Source of the DNA: Paenibacillus sp. MMS20-IR301
GTDB lineage: Bacteria; Bacillota; Bacilli; Paenibacillales; Paenibacillaceae
Length of the DNA: 64,000 bases
Direction: 5' to 3'
Assembly: GCF_032302195.1 (NCBI RefSeq)
Contig: NZ_CP135275.1
Location: 5,022,001 to 5,086,000, forward strand
The notes beneath the pieces are model-generated. The model was not told the origin of the DNA and searched no databases. It saw only the letters and a program-made list of their open reading frames with translations. Of this stretch, positions 26,729 through 36,311 are shown one piece after another. A program made the translations under genes and the position numbers. Positions within the stretch are counted from its first letter, which is position 1; the number at the start of each line of letters is the position of its first letter.

Positions 26729-27379
26729 TCAGGCTGTTTTGTTCTCAAGTCTTCTGGAGAGCAGGGACAGCAGGAAGTTTACGATGAAATAGATTACGGC
26801 TACGAGTGCCAGTGTAGGAATAGCGTAGCTATAGCTGTGGCCGATAACAATATTGGCATTATGCATCAGCTCCGGCAGTGAGATTACTACCGCAAGTGAG
26901 GTATCCTTCAGCAGGGAGATGAACTGGCTGACCAGCGGCGGAACCATCCGCCGGAGTCCCTGGGGAAGCACGATATGCCACAAGGTCTGGAAATTGCTTA
27001 GACCGGAGGAGCGTGCCGCTTCAATCTGCCCCTTATCGATGGAGGTCAGTCCGCCGCGGACAATTTCTGCAATCATTGCAGCCTCGAAGATCGTTAACGC
27101 AGCAATCGCCGCTGTCACCAGTCCGAGCTTAATTCCGACCTCCGGCAAGGCGAAGCGGATAAAGAAGATGATTAGCAGAAGCGGCAGATTCCGGATCAGC
27201 TCGACCAGGTAGAACATGACCGGCGACAATACCGGAACCTCCGCATAGCGGATTACTCCTATAATACAGCCAATGACAAAGCTCAGAATGATCGATACAA
27301 CAGCAACGATCAGCGTAATATACAATCCGTCCAGCAAAAACTTCAAATTATCGGCGGAGTATGCACCGGCAAAATCCAT
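26729..27379 (-). CDS. glnP: Amino-acid ABC transporter permease (GlnP-like)
   Basis: 216 residues, a HisM/GlnP-type permease with about five membrane segments and the EAA loop EAARSSGLSNFQTLWHIVLPQ. Ribosome binding site AAAGGAGGG. Second of two paralogous permeases that would form the heterodimeric channel. The set is most likely for glutamine, judged from gene order and the adjacent glnKL genes; glutamate is possible. Confidence 0.85.
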   Translation of the reverse strand: MDFAGAYSADNLKFLLDGLYITLIVAVVSIILSFVIGCIIGVIRYAEVPVLSPVMFYLVELIRNLPLLLIIFFIRFALPEVGIKLGLVTAAIAALTIFEAAMIAEIVRGGLTSIDKGQIEAARSSGLSNFQTLWHIVLPQGLRRMVPPLVSQFISLLKDTSLAVVISLPELMHNANIVIGHSYSYAIPTLALVAVIYFIVNFLLSLLSRRLENKTA

Positions 27380-27409
27380 AGTATCCCTCCTTTAGCTTGG
27401 GCTTGCTTC

Positions 27410-28060
27410 TTAATATTTGCGCTGCAGTCTGCGCTCCCATACTCTTACTCCATAGCTGAGCGGCAGGGTAAGCACCAGATAGAATACGGCGACGAAGATA
27501 TAAGTATCGAACGTACGGTAGGTTTCCGTTGAGATCCCATCGGCGAAGTACATCAGATCAAGGCCTGCGACCAGGGTCAGTACCGAGGAGTTCTTGATCA
27601 GGTTAATAAACTGGTTGCCGAGCGGCGGAATGACCAGCTTGATGGCCTGCGGCAGAATAACATGCAGCATGGTTTGTATGTAGCTTAAGCCGGAGGAACG
27701 TGCAGCCTCTGTCTGTCCCTTCGGCACGGCCATAATGCCGGCGCGGATCGCTTCAGCAATGAAGGCTGAGGTATATACCGCAAGCCCGATCGTTCCTGCC
27801 GTGAAGCCGTCCAGGGTGAAGCCAAGCGCCGAAGGCCCGTAATAGAAAATATACACGACCAGCAGCAGCGGAATATTGCGGACAAATTCTACATAAGCGG
27901 TCCCGAACCAGCGCAGTCCCCGGACCGCAGTAATGCGGAAGACAGCAATAACGGCGCCGATCAGGAAGCTGCCGATCAGGGCCAGAACACTAGACAGTAC
28001 CGTGCCCCAGAAGCCCTCCATATAGAGGCCGAAATAATTCGTTAATATTGAGAATTCCAT
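27410..28060 (-). CDS. glnM: Amino-acid ABC transporter permease (GlnM-like)
   Basis: 216 residues, the same fold as the following permease, with the EAA loop EAARSSGLSYIQTMLHVILPQ and the NIPLLLVVYIFYYG segment typical of polar amino acid permeases. 30 bases separate it from glnP. An attenuator-like repeat lies upstream, between it and the binding-protein gene. Confidence 0.85.
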   Translation of the reverse strand: MEFSILTNYFGLYMEGFWGTVLSSVLALIGSFLIGAVIAVFRITAVRGLRWFGTAYVEFVRNIPLLLVVYIFYYGPSALGFTLDGFTAGTIGLAVYTSAFIAEAIRAGIMAVPKGQTEAARSSGLSYIQTMLHVILPQAIKLVIPPLGNQFINLIKNSSVLTLVAGLDLMYFADGISTETYRTFDTYIFVAVFYLVLTLPLSYGVRVWERRLQRKY

Positions 28061-28125
28061 TCTCTTTCACCTGCCTTTACTCCAAGATGTTAACTCCCTT
28101 GCTTCATTTCCTGCACTGCATGAGT

Positions 28126-28189
28126 ACAAAATAACCCCACAAAGTGGGGCTCTGGCTTCGAGGTTGACTCAGGTACTTTGCGGGGACCC
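28126..28189 (-). promoter_or_regulatory. Terminator/attenuator-like repeat between glnH and glnM
   Basis: On the minus strand: GGGTCCCCGCAAAGTACC, about 20 variable bases, then the hairpin CCCCAC-TTT-GTGGGG followed by TTATTTT. A second copy of this 65-bp arrangement follows purD (42765-42829). The upstream block CCCCGCAAAGT can pair with ACTTTGTGGGG of the terminator, giving a mutually exclusive fold. It probably lowers read-through so that the binding protein is made in excess of the permeases. Confidence 0.6.
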
Positions 28190-28290
28190 TGAAACATATA
28201 AATTCTTTCAAGAAGAAACGGCAGAGCCGGGCCTGCAGAGGCCGGATACCGTTTCAGTGTGTACTGCCAGTCATCAACCCTTAAGCATGC

Positions 28291-29127
28291 TTATTTCGCA
28301 GGAGCTTTGCCAATCCATTTGGTGTAGATGGCATCATATTCACCATTTGCTTTAAGTTCAGCCAGTGTATCGTTAATGGCCGCAACTACATCGGTGTTGC
28401 CTTTTTGTACCGCTATGCCGTATGGCTCATCTGTGAACGGCTCTCCTACAACTTCATAGCCCGGGTCCTGCGAAGCCATACCGTAGAGGATCGCATCATC
28501 CGTAGTCAGCGCATCACCCTGGCCGGCCTTCAGCGCACTGAAGGCATCCTGGTAGTTATCGAATTCCAGCACTTTAACACCCGGTACCTTTTCTTTGATA
28601 TTTTTAATGGAGGTTGCACCCTTGGAGCCCAGAATCTTGGTATCCTTGGTTACATCGTCAATCCCGGTAATCGGACTGCCCTTCTTCACCAGCAGGGATT
28701 GGCCGGCCTGGAAGTAGACATCAGAGAAATCAACTTCCTTCTTGCGCTCCTCCGTAATGGTCATGGTAGCAACAACCATATCGATTTCGCCGTTATTCAG
28801 CATCGGAATACGCGTCTTGGACGTCACTTCCTTCAGCTCAATGGCATTCTCGTCACCGAGGATTTTTTTGGCGATGGCCTTGGAGATGTCAATGTCGAAG
28901 CCTTCCACGTTGCCGGAAGCAGGATCCTTCAGACCGAACAGCCGGGTATCATACTTCACGCCGACAAGCAGCTTGCCCCGTTCCTTGATCTTGGCAATGG
29001 CCGCTGAATCCGCAGCTGCTCCTGCAGCATCGTTGCCCTTCGCATTGTTGTTGCCGCAGCCGGCAATTACAAGCATTGCAGCAATCATCAGGACACTTAA
29101 CATTTTGAAGCTTTTGGACATTTTCAT
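28291..29127 (-). CDS. glnH: Amino-acid ABC transporter substrate-binding lipoprotein (GlnH-like)
   Basis: 278 residues. Signal peptide with lipobox VIAGC (lipidated Cys near residue 24), a low-complexity linker, then a type-3 periplasmic-binding fold (LLVGVKYDTRLFGLKDPASG, VEGFDIDISKAIAKKI, DMVVATMTITEERKKEVDFS). Anchored outside the membrane, it delivers substrate to the permeases. Strong site GGAGGAATTGAA before the ATG. The DTRLFG pocket segment is typical of acidic or amide amino-acid binders. Confidence 0.88.
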   Translation of the reverse strand: MKMSKSFKMLSVLMIAAMLVIAGCGNNNAKGNDAAGAAADSAAIAKIKERGKLLVGVKYDTRLFGLKDPASGNVEGFDIDISKAIAKKILGDENAIELKEVTSKTRIPMLNNGEIDMVVATMTITEERKKEVDFSDVYFQAGQSLLVKKGSPITGIDDVTKDTKILGSKGATSIKNIKEKVPGVKVLEFDNYQDAFSALKAGQGDALTTDDAILYGMASQDPGYEVVGEPFTDEPYGIAVQKGNTDVVAAINDTLAELKANGEYDAIYTKWIGKAPAK

Positions 29128-29161
29128 TTCAATTCCTCCCCTGATTCCTATCTATATTGGT

Positions 29162-29890
29162 TTAATGGCTTAACACACGGCTAAGGAAAGTCCGGGTCCG
29201 CTCTTCCTTGGGACTGGCGAAGAATTGCTCCGGCTCCGCTTCCTCCACAATCTGCCCCTGATCCATGAAGATAACGCGGTCCGCTACCTCACGGGCGAAG
29301 CCCATCTCATGGGTTACTACAACCATCGTCATGCCCTCGCGGGCCAGGTTCCGCATGACATCCAGCACTTCTCCTACCATTTCCGGATCAAGCGCCGAGG
29401 TCGGCTCATCAAACAGCATAATCTTCGGCTTCATCGCCAGCCCCCGGGCAATCGCCACGCGCTGCTGCTGTCCGCCGGACAGCTGGGAAGGATAGGCCTG
29501 CGCCTTATCGGCAATCCCGACCTTTTCCAGATAATACATCGCCGTCTTCTCGGCCTCCGCTTTGGACAGCCCAAGCACCTTCACCGGTGCCAGTGTGATG
29601 TTATCAATCACCCGTTTATGCGGGTACAGATTGAAATGCTGGAAGACCATTCCGATTTCCTTGCGCAGGGTATTGATATCTGTCTTGCGTTCATTTACAG
29701 TTATACCGTCCACCGTTAATCCGCCGCTTGTAATGGTCTCCAGCCGGTTAATACAGCGGAGCATTGTACTCTTGCCGGAGCCGGAAGGACCGACCACGAC
29801 AACCACTTCCCCTTCCTGAACATGCAGGTCAATTGCTTTCAGCACATGAAATTGTCCGTAATGTTTGTCTACCTGATGAAAGTCGATCAA
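29162..29890 (-). CDS. glnQ: Amino-acid ABC transporter ATP-binding protein (GlnQ-like)
   Basis: 242 residues from TTG 29890, with AAAGGAGGT upstream. Walker [10 protein letters not shown] (34-42), signature LSGGQQQR (about 137-144), Walker [13 protein letters not shown] and the switch His in VVTHEMGFA. First gene of a six-gene unit glnQ-glnH-glnM-glnP-glnK-glnL on the minus strand; the first four are in the order of the B. subtilis glnQHMP operon. Confidence 0.9.
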   Translation of the reverse strand: MIDFHQVDKHYGQFHVLKAIDLHVQEGEVVVVVGPSGSGKSTMLRCINRLETITSGGLTVDGITVNERKTDINTLRKEIGMVFQHFNLYPHKRVIDNITLAPVKVLGLSKAEAEKTAMYYLEKVGIADKAQAYPSQLSGGQQQRVAIARGLAMKPKIMLFDEPTSALDPEMVGEVLDVMRNLAREGMTMVVVTHEMGFAREVADRVIFMDQGQIVEEAEPEQFFASPKEERTRTFLSRVLSH

Positions 29891-30115
29891 CGGGCAGGAC
29901 CTCCTTTGTATATCATTATGTATTTGTCAGCTATGGTAACACTCAAAACACACCTTACTTTAGAGACTACCAAAAACTACATGATACTACTGAAAACTTT
30001 ATTTCCTCATGTCATTTTCTTTTCAAAATATGACGTATTTCATTTTCTTTTTACGCCTATTAATGTTTTTTATCAGTTTGTTGTAACTTTTTGTGACATT
30101 CCTCTCTTGAAAACA

Positions 30116-30159
30116 CAAAAAAAGATGCCCTCAGCCATCCGTGGCTGCCGCGACATCTT
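30116..30159 (-). terminator. Intrinsic terminator after pit
   Basis: On the minus strand AAGATGTCGCGGCAGCCA ... TGGCTGAGGGCATCTT followed by seven T. It begins 18 bases after the pit stop codon. Confidence 0.85.
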
Positions 30160-30176
30160 GTTCAGGCGCTTTATTT

Positions 30177-31166
30177 TTAGAAGAAGAGTTTGAAGATCAG
30201 TCCCGCCAGCACTGCGCTGATTGGAATCGTAATGAACCAGGTAATCACGATGCGTCCGGCTACTCCCCATTTCACGGCAGAGAAGCGTTTGGCTGAGCCT
30301 ACACCCAGAATGGATGAGGTAATGGCATGCGTCGTACTTACCGGCAAATGCAGCAGTGTAGCTGTGAAAATAACAGATGCAGCGGAAATATCCGCAGCGA
30401 AGCCGTTAATCGGCTCGATTTTGAAAATCTTAGTACCCATCGTCTTAATAATCTTCCAGCCGCCGATCGACGTTCCGAGAGCCATGGATGTGGCCGCAGC
30501 GATCTTAACCCAGAGCGGAACCTCCATCGTATCCAGCTTTCCCGAAGTCACGAGCGCAAAGGTGATGATCCCCATCGCCTTCTGGGCGTCATTTGTACCA
30601 TGCGTGAAGGATTGCAGTGCCGCTGTAATGATCTGCATCGAACGGAAGCCCTTGTTGACCGTATGCGGACTCCGCTTCGCGAAGATCCACTTCAGGATGG
30701 TCATCACGATATACCCGATCACAAAAGCAATCAGCGGGGAGAAGATCAGTCCTTCTACAATTTCAATGAAACCATTCCATTTGATATGCTCTGTCCCTGC
30801 TCCGACATATACCGCTCCGGCCAAAGCCCCGATAAGCGCATGGGAGGAAGACGAAGGAATCCCTAGCCACCAGGTAACCAGATTCCAGATAATTGCTGCA
30901 ATGAGCGTTGCTGACACGATTTCGATCCCGTTGTCGAGCAGCGTCGGATCGGTAATACTGCCGCCGATCTTCTTAGCTACTCCGGTAAACATCAATGCCC
31001 CGACAAAGTTCATGGATGCAGCCAGAAGAATAGCTGTGCGCGGCTTCAGCGCGCGTGTGGAGACTGAGGTAGCGATGGCGTTCGCAGTATCATGGAACCC
31101 GTTGATGAAGTCGAACGCGAGCGCAAGAAATATAACAAAACCTAGTACATATATAGATGTATCCAT
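30177..31166 (-). CDS. pit: PiT-family inorganic phosphate transporter
   Basis: 329 residues, multi-spanning membrane protein. The two inverted PiT signature motifs are visible: DFINGFHDTANAIATSVSTRAL (20-41) and FTHGTNDAQKAMGIITFAL (about 192-210). It takes up phosphate with protons or cations. 13 bases follow the stop of the upstream DUF47 gene, the usual Bacillus arrangement (ykaA-pit). Confidence 0.93.
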   Translation of the reverse strand: MDTSIYVLGFVIFLALAFDFINGFHDTANAIATSVSTRALKPRTAILLAASMNFVGALMFTGVAKKIGGSITDPTLLDNGIEIVSATLIAAIIWNLVTWWLGIPSSSSHALIGALAGAVYVGAGTEHIKWNGFIEIVEGLIFSPLIAFVIGYIVMTILKWIFAKRSPHTVNKGFRSMQIITAALQSFTHGTNDAQKAMGIITFALVTSGKLDTMEVPLWVKIAAATSMALGTSIGGWKIIKTMGTKIFKIEPINGFAADISAASVIFTATLLHLPVSTTHAITSSILGVGSAKRFSAVKWGVAGRIVITWFITIPISAVLAGLIFKLFF

Positions 31167-31179
31167 ATTTCAGAGCCCC

Positions 31180-31797
31180 TTATGAGTTGCGCATGATGAT
31201 CGATTCCAGCATGTTGGCTACGTCTTCACATTTATCCGTGGTCGTCTCCAACCGCTCGTACAATTCTTTGCGCTTGATCAGCTCAATCGGGTCTTTCACT
31301 GTTTCGAACAGGGCTTTAGTACAGATACGCAGCACTTCATCCCCCTGGTTCTCCAGATCGTTCAGACGGATCGTGTATTCACGGATCGCCAGCAGCTTCT
31401 TCTGGGAGAGCAAATGAACCGCCTTTTGAATTTCATAGGCGCTCTGGCGGAGAATTTCGGCGAACTGGACGATATATTCATCGGCATCCAGCAGGTTATA
31501 CATATAGAAACGCGAGGCAGAGGCTTCCAGACCGTCAATGACATCGTCCATGCTTGTAATCAAGTCCATGATGTCATCACGCTCGAGCGGCGTAATAAAC
31601 GTTTTGTTCAATTCCTTAATTACAGTGTGCGTGTAAGTATCGCACTGGGATTCGTATTTCTTCATCGCCGCAGCGAAAGTCTCCACATTGCCCTGGAGAG
31701 TCGAGATATTCTGAGCGAAGTAGTCTGCCGCCTGGACAATGGTATCAGCCATATTTTCCAGCGTCTCAAAGAATATGTCCTTTTTTCTCAACTTCAT
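31180..31797 (-). CDS. DUF47 (PhoU-like) phosphate transport regulator
   Basis: 205 residues, all-helical, of the TIGR00153/DUF47 type related to PhoU: TFITPLERDDIMDLITSMDDVIDGLEASA has the metal-binding E-D-D pattern. Such proteins accompany and probably control PiT transporters. Ribosome binding site AAGGGG before the ATG. Confidence 0.9.
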   Translation of the reverse strand: MKLRKKDIFFETLENMADTIVQAADYFAQNISTLQGNVETFAAAMKKYESQCDTYTHTVIKELNKTFITPLERDDIMDLITSMDDVIDGLEASASRFYMYNLLDADEYIVQFAEILRQSAYEIQKAVHLLSQKKLLAIREYTIRLNDLENQGDEVLRICTKALFETVKDPIELIKRKELYERLETTTDKCEDVANMLESIIMRNS

Positions 31798-32003
31798 TAG
31801 CCTTAAACCCCTTTACATAATATTGCCGTGAAAACATGTCCCCACTCAAAATGTAAACAGCATGAAAATGAATGACAACCCTTGTTATCTTATCATATCA
31901 ACAGATTGGATAGAAGTAAAAAAAACCGAATTTTTGACACTGTATTAACATTTCCCTGTAATTACGAAAATAATCACCAGAATAGCCCATGATCCGACAT
32001 CCA

Positions 32004-33104
32004 TCAGGCCGGGTTTGATGCCGGCGAATAATTGATGTGGCTGTTGAACGAAGGGCTGTTCGGTACAATCAGAATATGGGTAATGCCGGGATACATCAGC
32101 GCTTCCTTGCCGTCCTCTTTCACAAACCGGATAATATCGCCGGGCCGCCGCGACCATTTACCCTGAATAGCCACTCCGCGCTGGAAGAGCACCGCCGATC
32201 CCCCCAGCTCCACATCTACCTGCAGCCTGCCGACATCATCCAGCACCTTATGGTCAGAGCCCATCACAATGATGTTCGCCGCCGCGACCGCCGCCCCGTT
32301 GTTCAGGTCCAGATGCGGCTTGCCGTTGACAGAGCGGAGGTAAGTCCGCTGCTCCTCATTGTATTTATAACCTACTGTATAGCTCTTCAGCAGGAAGCTC
32401 ACATCGAATTCAAGCGCAGGGTTCCCTGTGGTCGGTACATAATCCGGATCGGTGAACAGAAGCCCGGGAACCTCCGCCTCTGCAGCAAAACCCAGCTTCC
32501 CGGCTCCCTCCCGCAGCTTGGCAGCGTTGCTGTACAGATTATGGGGAGCCTTGCGCTCCTTATCCCGCCAGAAATAGGCTCCGGCACGGCCGATCTCGTC
32601 CATATCCTCCTTCTTCTGCTTCTGCAGTATGGCATAAGCCGCCGGACTGCCGCCGGCATGAACAGTCACGGCGCCATAGCTCTCGCCGATATCGAGAAGA
32701 TAAGGGCGGATGCTGCGGATCGGACCGATCTTCACCACTCCCGTGTGGCTCTGGAAGATACCGATTAACCGGGTAATTCCGCCTTCAGCCAGTACCTCAT
32801 ACAGAATATCCGCTTCGCTGATGCCTGACTGCGGCCGGGCCGCCGGGGCATTATTGATCATGACCGCAAGCGGCCGGGGCAGGCTGCCTTCCGCAGGGGG
32901 AAGGCCTGTCAGCCCGGACACAGCCTCAGCTGCCGGAGTAACAGTCGGTGAAGGCACTGCCTCCGCCGTCGGCTGCGGATCTGCTGCCGGAGTTGCAGTA
33001 GGCACAGGCATGTCCGCCACATTCTCTGCCCCGCAGGCAGACAGCAGCGCAGCGGCAAGGACAATCGCATATATCGGTCGGAATGAGGAGCGGTTCATGG
33101 TCAT
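32004..33104 (-). CDS. yerB: DUF3048-family lipoprotein (YerB-like)
   Basis: 366 residues. Signal peptide with lipobox LLSAC (Cys about 24), a Pro/Ala/Thr linker (residues 30-65), then the DUF3048 domain starting PLAVMINNAPAARPQSGISEADILYEVLAEGGITRLIGIF and ending near FNSHINYS. Extracytoplasmic, membrane-anchored, function unknown in the family. Confidence 0.88.
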   Translation of the reverse strand: MTMNRSSFRPIYAIVLAAALLSACGAENVADMPVPTATPAADPQPTAEAVPSPTVTPAAEAVSGLTGLPPAEGSLPRPLAVMINNAPAARPQSGISEADILYEVLAEGGITRLIGIFQSHTGVVKIGPIRSIRPYLLDIGESYGAVTVHAGGSPAAYAILQKQKKEDMDEIGRAGAYFWRDKERKAPHNLYSNAAKLREGAGKLGFAAEAEVPGLLFTDPDYVPTTGNPALEFDVSFLLKSYTVGYKYNEEQRTYLRSVNGKPHLDLNNGAAVAAANIIVMGSDHKVLDDVGRLQVDVELGGSAVLFQRGVAIQGKWSRRPGDIIRFVKEDGKEALMYPGITHILIVPNSPSFNSHINYSPASNPA

Positions 33105-33214
33105 AGGTTCCCCCTAAAAGTATGGTTGGTCCTTCCATTTAATCACAGGCGGCACAGTTTGTCTTGATCTTCCCCGGAAATTGCGCAGGTTCGGGAGTAA
33201 TTCTCAGCATGCAT

Positions 33215-33253
33215 GAAAAAAAAGGATACAGCCGCACTAACCGGCTGTATCCT
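33215..33253 (-). terminator. Intrinsic terminator after the DODA-like gene
   Basis: On the minus strand AGGATACAGCCG / CGGCTGTATCCT followed by eight or more T, 15 bases beyond the stop codon of the dioxygenase-like gene. Confidence 0.9.
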
Positions 33254-33267
33254 GCATTATTAGTCTA

Positions 33268-34044
33268 TTAGTCGGCCATCCAGCAGTTCAGGCTAAGCGT
33301 ACCGTATTGATAGGCCTGAATCATCCGCTGTGCCTTTCTTCCTTCATGGGCAGTCCCCATGATATAGAAGAGCGGTACGAAATGTTCCCTGCCGTACGTA
33401 GGAACGGCCTCCCTTGCATGCGGTGCCAGCTTCTCGAAGGCGAACAGCGAGGCAATATCCCAGGCTGTAAGCTTCTCCTCAATCCAGGCATCGAAATCAA
33501 GCGCCCACCGCTCGGGCTGGTCATCCTGCTTCAGCAGCCTGAGATTATGGACAAGTCCGCCGCTGCCAAGCAGCAGGATGCCTTCCTCTCGCAGCGGAGC
33601 CAGCATCCGCCCGATATTATACTGCTCTTCCGGAGAACGGAGGGAATCGACGGATAACGCGACGACCGGAATGTCGGCCTGCGGGAACATTTTCTGCAGA
33701 ATGACCCAGACTCCGTGGTCAAGGCCGCGGCCGAGCACGGGCTGAGAGGGAAGATTATGATCCTTGAAAAGGGCGGAAATCCGGCTGCTGAGAGCGGGAT
33801 CACCCGGAGCCGGGTAGCTCTGCTTATACATCTCTTCAGGGAAACCGTAGAAATCATGCTGTGCTTCATGTTGAGCGTCTACAGTGAGTAATTGCTGCGG
33901 GCTGTCCCAATGGGCCGAGAACACTACAATGCCGCGGGGCTTCCCCAGGTCAGAACCCAGCCGCGCAAGGAAACGCGTATATTCGTTATCCTCAAGCGCG
34001 AGCAGCGGGGAACCATGTGCAATAAAAAAAGCCGGTAATTTCAT
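33268..34044 (-). CDS. Extradiol ring-cleavage dioxygenase, DODA/YgiD (LigB) family
   Basis: 258 residues. LigB-type metal ligands are visible: AHGSPLLALE near the N-terminus, VFSAHWDS (H45), LDHGVWVILQKMFP and GSGGLVHNL. The family includes 4,5-DOPA dioxygenase and related non-haem enzymes; the substrate in this organism is unknown. Strong GGGAGG site before the ATG. Single gene with its own terminator. Confidence 0.85.
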   Translation of the reverse strand: MKLPAFFIAHGSPLLALEDNEYTRFLARLGSDLGKPRGIVVFSAHWDSPQQLLTVDAQHEAQHDFYGFPEEMYKQSYPAPGDPALSSRISALFKDHNLPSQPVLGRGLDHGVWVILQKMFPQADIPVVALSVDSLRSPEEQYNIGRMLAPLREEGILLLGSGGLVHNLRLLKQDDQPERWALDFDAWIEEKLTAWDIASLFAFEKLAPHAREAVPTYGREHFVPLFYIMGTAHEGRKAQRMIQAYQYGTLSLNCWMAD

Positions 34045-34129
34045 AGGGTGAGAGCCTCCCTAACCCAGTATATGGTCTGCCCCTTTATTTTACCGCTTAT
34101 TCCCGGGTATTGCACGCACTGGGATTCAC

Positions 34130-34960
34130 CTATATCATCCAGTTCTGCCATTCCTCCTGCAGATGCTCCTGCTGGTTCATCCACTCCCGGGTGCGCTTCA
34201 GCACCTGCTCCTGTGCCGCCCCGGAGGAGAAGGTATGATCCCCCTGGAAAATAATCTCCTTGTCGCAGCGCCCCTCAGGCCGCGTCCAGAACAGCTTCTG
34301 GTAGAGGAAGGCGTAGTCCACAGGAATCACATCATCGGAGGTACCGTGGATGACCAGCACATCACCGCCGAACTTCCCTGCCTCCTGGAACGGCTGGAAT
34401 GCCGCAAGGGAATTGAAATAGACCGGAGTAAATGAATAGCCCGCATAATCCGCTGCGCCGCTCTTCACTGAACGGTCGTAGGCTTCCCTTCCGACAATCT
34501 TTACGATATCATTAAACGGATAACCGACCGCAGACCACAGGACAAGATTCTTCACCCGCCGGTCACGGATGCCGGCCAGCAGTGCCACCGCACCACCAAG
34601 GCTGTGTCCGATCAGCGTTACACGCTGCGGATCCACATCGGCTGAGCTGATTCCGTAATCAAGCACCGCCCGGGTCTGCTCAATCATCGACTCCATATCC
34701 TGGCTTCCATAATTGCCGCTGCTCTCCCCGCAGCCGATATAGTCAAAGCGGATGACCATATAGCCGTCCTGCGCAAGCTCCCGGGCTGCCTTCACAAAGA
34801 TCCGGTCTACACCAATCCGGCTGCCGACGAAGCCGTGGCAGATTACAGCCAGCGGCACGCGGTTCTTGCAACGCCCGGACCCTGCCTTGTCTGCGGATGG
34901 ATAATGTATGCTCGCTGTAAGTTCCTCTCCATTGTGCCGGATGATAATATTCCGTTCCAT
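34130..34960 (-). CDS. Alpha/beta hydrolase (esterase/acylhydrolase type)
   Basis: 276 residues. Oxyanion region ICHGFVGSR, nucleophile elbow GHSLGG (S about 118), acid in VIHGTSDDVIP and catalytic His in GDHTF near the C-terminus. No signal peptide, so cytoplasmic. Likely a small-ester hydrolase of the BAAT/serine aminopeptidase-like group; substrate unknown. Confidence 0.85.
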   Translation of the reverse strand: MERNIIIRHNGEELTASIHYPSADKAGSGRCKNRVPLAVICHGFVGSRIGVDRIFVKAARELAQDGYMVIRFDYIGCGESSGNYGSQDMESMIEQTRAVLDYGISSADVDPQRVTLIGHSLGGAVALLAGIRDRRVKNLVLWSAVGYPFNDIVKIVGREAYDRSVKSGAADYAGYSFTPVYFNSLAAFQPFQEAGKFGGDVLVIHGTSDDVIPVDYAFLYQKLFWTRPEGRCDKEIIFQGDHTFSSGAAQEQVLKRTREWMNQQEHLQEEWQNWMI

Positions 34961-35137
34961 TGCTGCATCCTCCCCTGAAAGCTGATTTATCTCAAATTAT
35001 AATTATTCCGATTAAATTAGTATGATTTATACTTTATTATACGACTGACCTTAATTTATTGTCAACAACCTGCCTGAAGTACATTCTTCAATCTGCCAAT
35101 ATACAGCCCTATGCTGCAAACTTATGCTTCAAAAAAA

Positions 35138-35168
35138 GCCCCTTCTGCTCCCGCAGGAGCAAAAGAGG
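35138..35168 (-). terminator. Intrinsic terminator after the small acidic protein gene
   Basis: On the minus strand CTTTTGCTCC / GGAGCAGAAG extended by CC/GG pairs, followed by seven T (35131-35137). Confidence 0.85.
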
Positions 35169-35192
35169 CGATTCTGAAGGCCTATGTCCGGC

Positions 35193-35393
35193 TCAATCGT
35201 AGCTGTCGTGAAACATATCATGGGTTTCCTGGCGGCCTTCCCAGCCCTCGAGACCGTTCTCCGGTGCCTCTCCCGCCGCTTCCCACAGACTGAAGCCGTC
35301 GGAATTGCCCCAGTCTCCTACTTCATTCGTTCCTGCAGGCGTGAAGCCGTCACCCGCAGACTTGCCCGGTTGCTGTTGATTCTCCAGATTCAT
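35193..35393 (-). CDS. Small acidic protein of unknown function
   Basis: 66 residues from ATG 35393 (MNLENQQQPG), preceded by AGGGAG; a longer frame upstream has no ribosome binding site. Rich in Glu/Gly/Trp, ending in His/Asp (RQETHDMFHDSYD). No known domain. A good terminator directly downstream supports it as a real gene. Confidence 0.6.
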   Translation of the reverse strand: MNLENQQQPGKSAGDGFTPAGTNEVGDWGNSDGFSLWEAAGEAPENGLEGWEGRQETHDMFHDSYD

Positions 35394-35607
35394 AACGCTC
35401 CCTGCCTTTCTCAAGCTAATTTGGTGAAGCAGCCACATCATTAAGTGTTTACTCTTCCAAAAGGATTATTCAGGGATGGCTGAAAGTTAATGAAGCATGT
35501 TCTTCCGGCCAGAGCGAGGCTTGTCCTTGCACACTGCTGCTGCACAAACGTATACTCTAGTGGAAGGCTACCTGATCAATTCTACCTTGGAGGTATACGT
35601 CTATACC

Positions 35608-36270
35608 ATGAAAGTCAAAGATATGATGAAGCAGAATAACATGCTGCGCGAGCAGATGACGCCGTTTAACCGTTCTTTCTATGAAGATATGCTTCTGTCC
35701 ATGCGTGCCAGCTCCGTAGAGAGGGTCCGGGCGGAGGAGCTGCTGCTTGAAGCCGCTGAACTGCTGCTCAAAGGACAGGCCAAGGGCCGGAATGCCAAGC
35801 AAATTTTCGGGGAGCACCCTGATGATTATTTCAGAGAGATGATGTCCGGCAGGCCAGTGCGGCCTCCGCGCAGCAGACTGAATAACGCACTCATGATCTC
35901 TTTAACCGCCTTAAGTATTCTCTTCGGAGTGATGGGGGCGGCAGGCCTGATTATGCAGTGGAGCGGCGGGCCTGAAGAAATCTTCGGCCAAATCAGCATC
36001 TTCACCCTGTTTGTGGTAGGCGCCGGCTCTATTGCTCTGGTTGAGATTATCCTGAAATGGATGGCCTCCCTGCCGGGCGATGACCGTCCGCAGCCCAAAG
36101 CCTTCGACATCAAAGGTCTGGGTATCTACATCGGTATTGCCGTCGTAGCCGTATTCGCAGGGATGTTCCTCGATAATCTGTTTCCCGTCATCCGGATTGC
36201 CCCCTGGTTCAGCCTGGTGCTTGCAGCAGCAGGGGCCGTCTTGCTGAAGTTCACCTTCTTCAAATCATAA
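35608..36270 (+). CDS. Membrane protein, DUF1129-like
   Basis: 220 residues from ATG 35608 (MKVKDMMKQNN), with GGAGGT about 13 bases upstream; an upstream extension is possible but unconvincing. The N-terminal cytoplasmic helical part (1-95) contains FGEHPDDYFREMM. About four membrane segments follow (starting near residues 96, 132, 172 and 195). Resembles DUF1129/YvyE-type membrane proteins; role unknown. The next gene starts 41 bases later. Confidence 0.65.
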   Translation: MKVKDMMKQNNMLREQMTPFNRSFYEDMLLSMRASSVERVRAEELLLEAAELLLKGQAKGRNAKQIFGEHPDDYFREMMSGRPVRPPRSRLNNALMISLTALSILFGVMGAAGLIMQWSGGPEEIFGQISIFTLFVVGAGSIALVEIILKWMASLPGDDRPQPKAFDIKGLGIYIGIAVVAVFAGMFLDNLFPVIRIAPWFSLVLAAAGAVLLKFTFFKS

Positions 36271-36311
36271 CAGCTGTATTCTTGTTCAGATTCAGACAGG
36301 AGGAGACTCGT

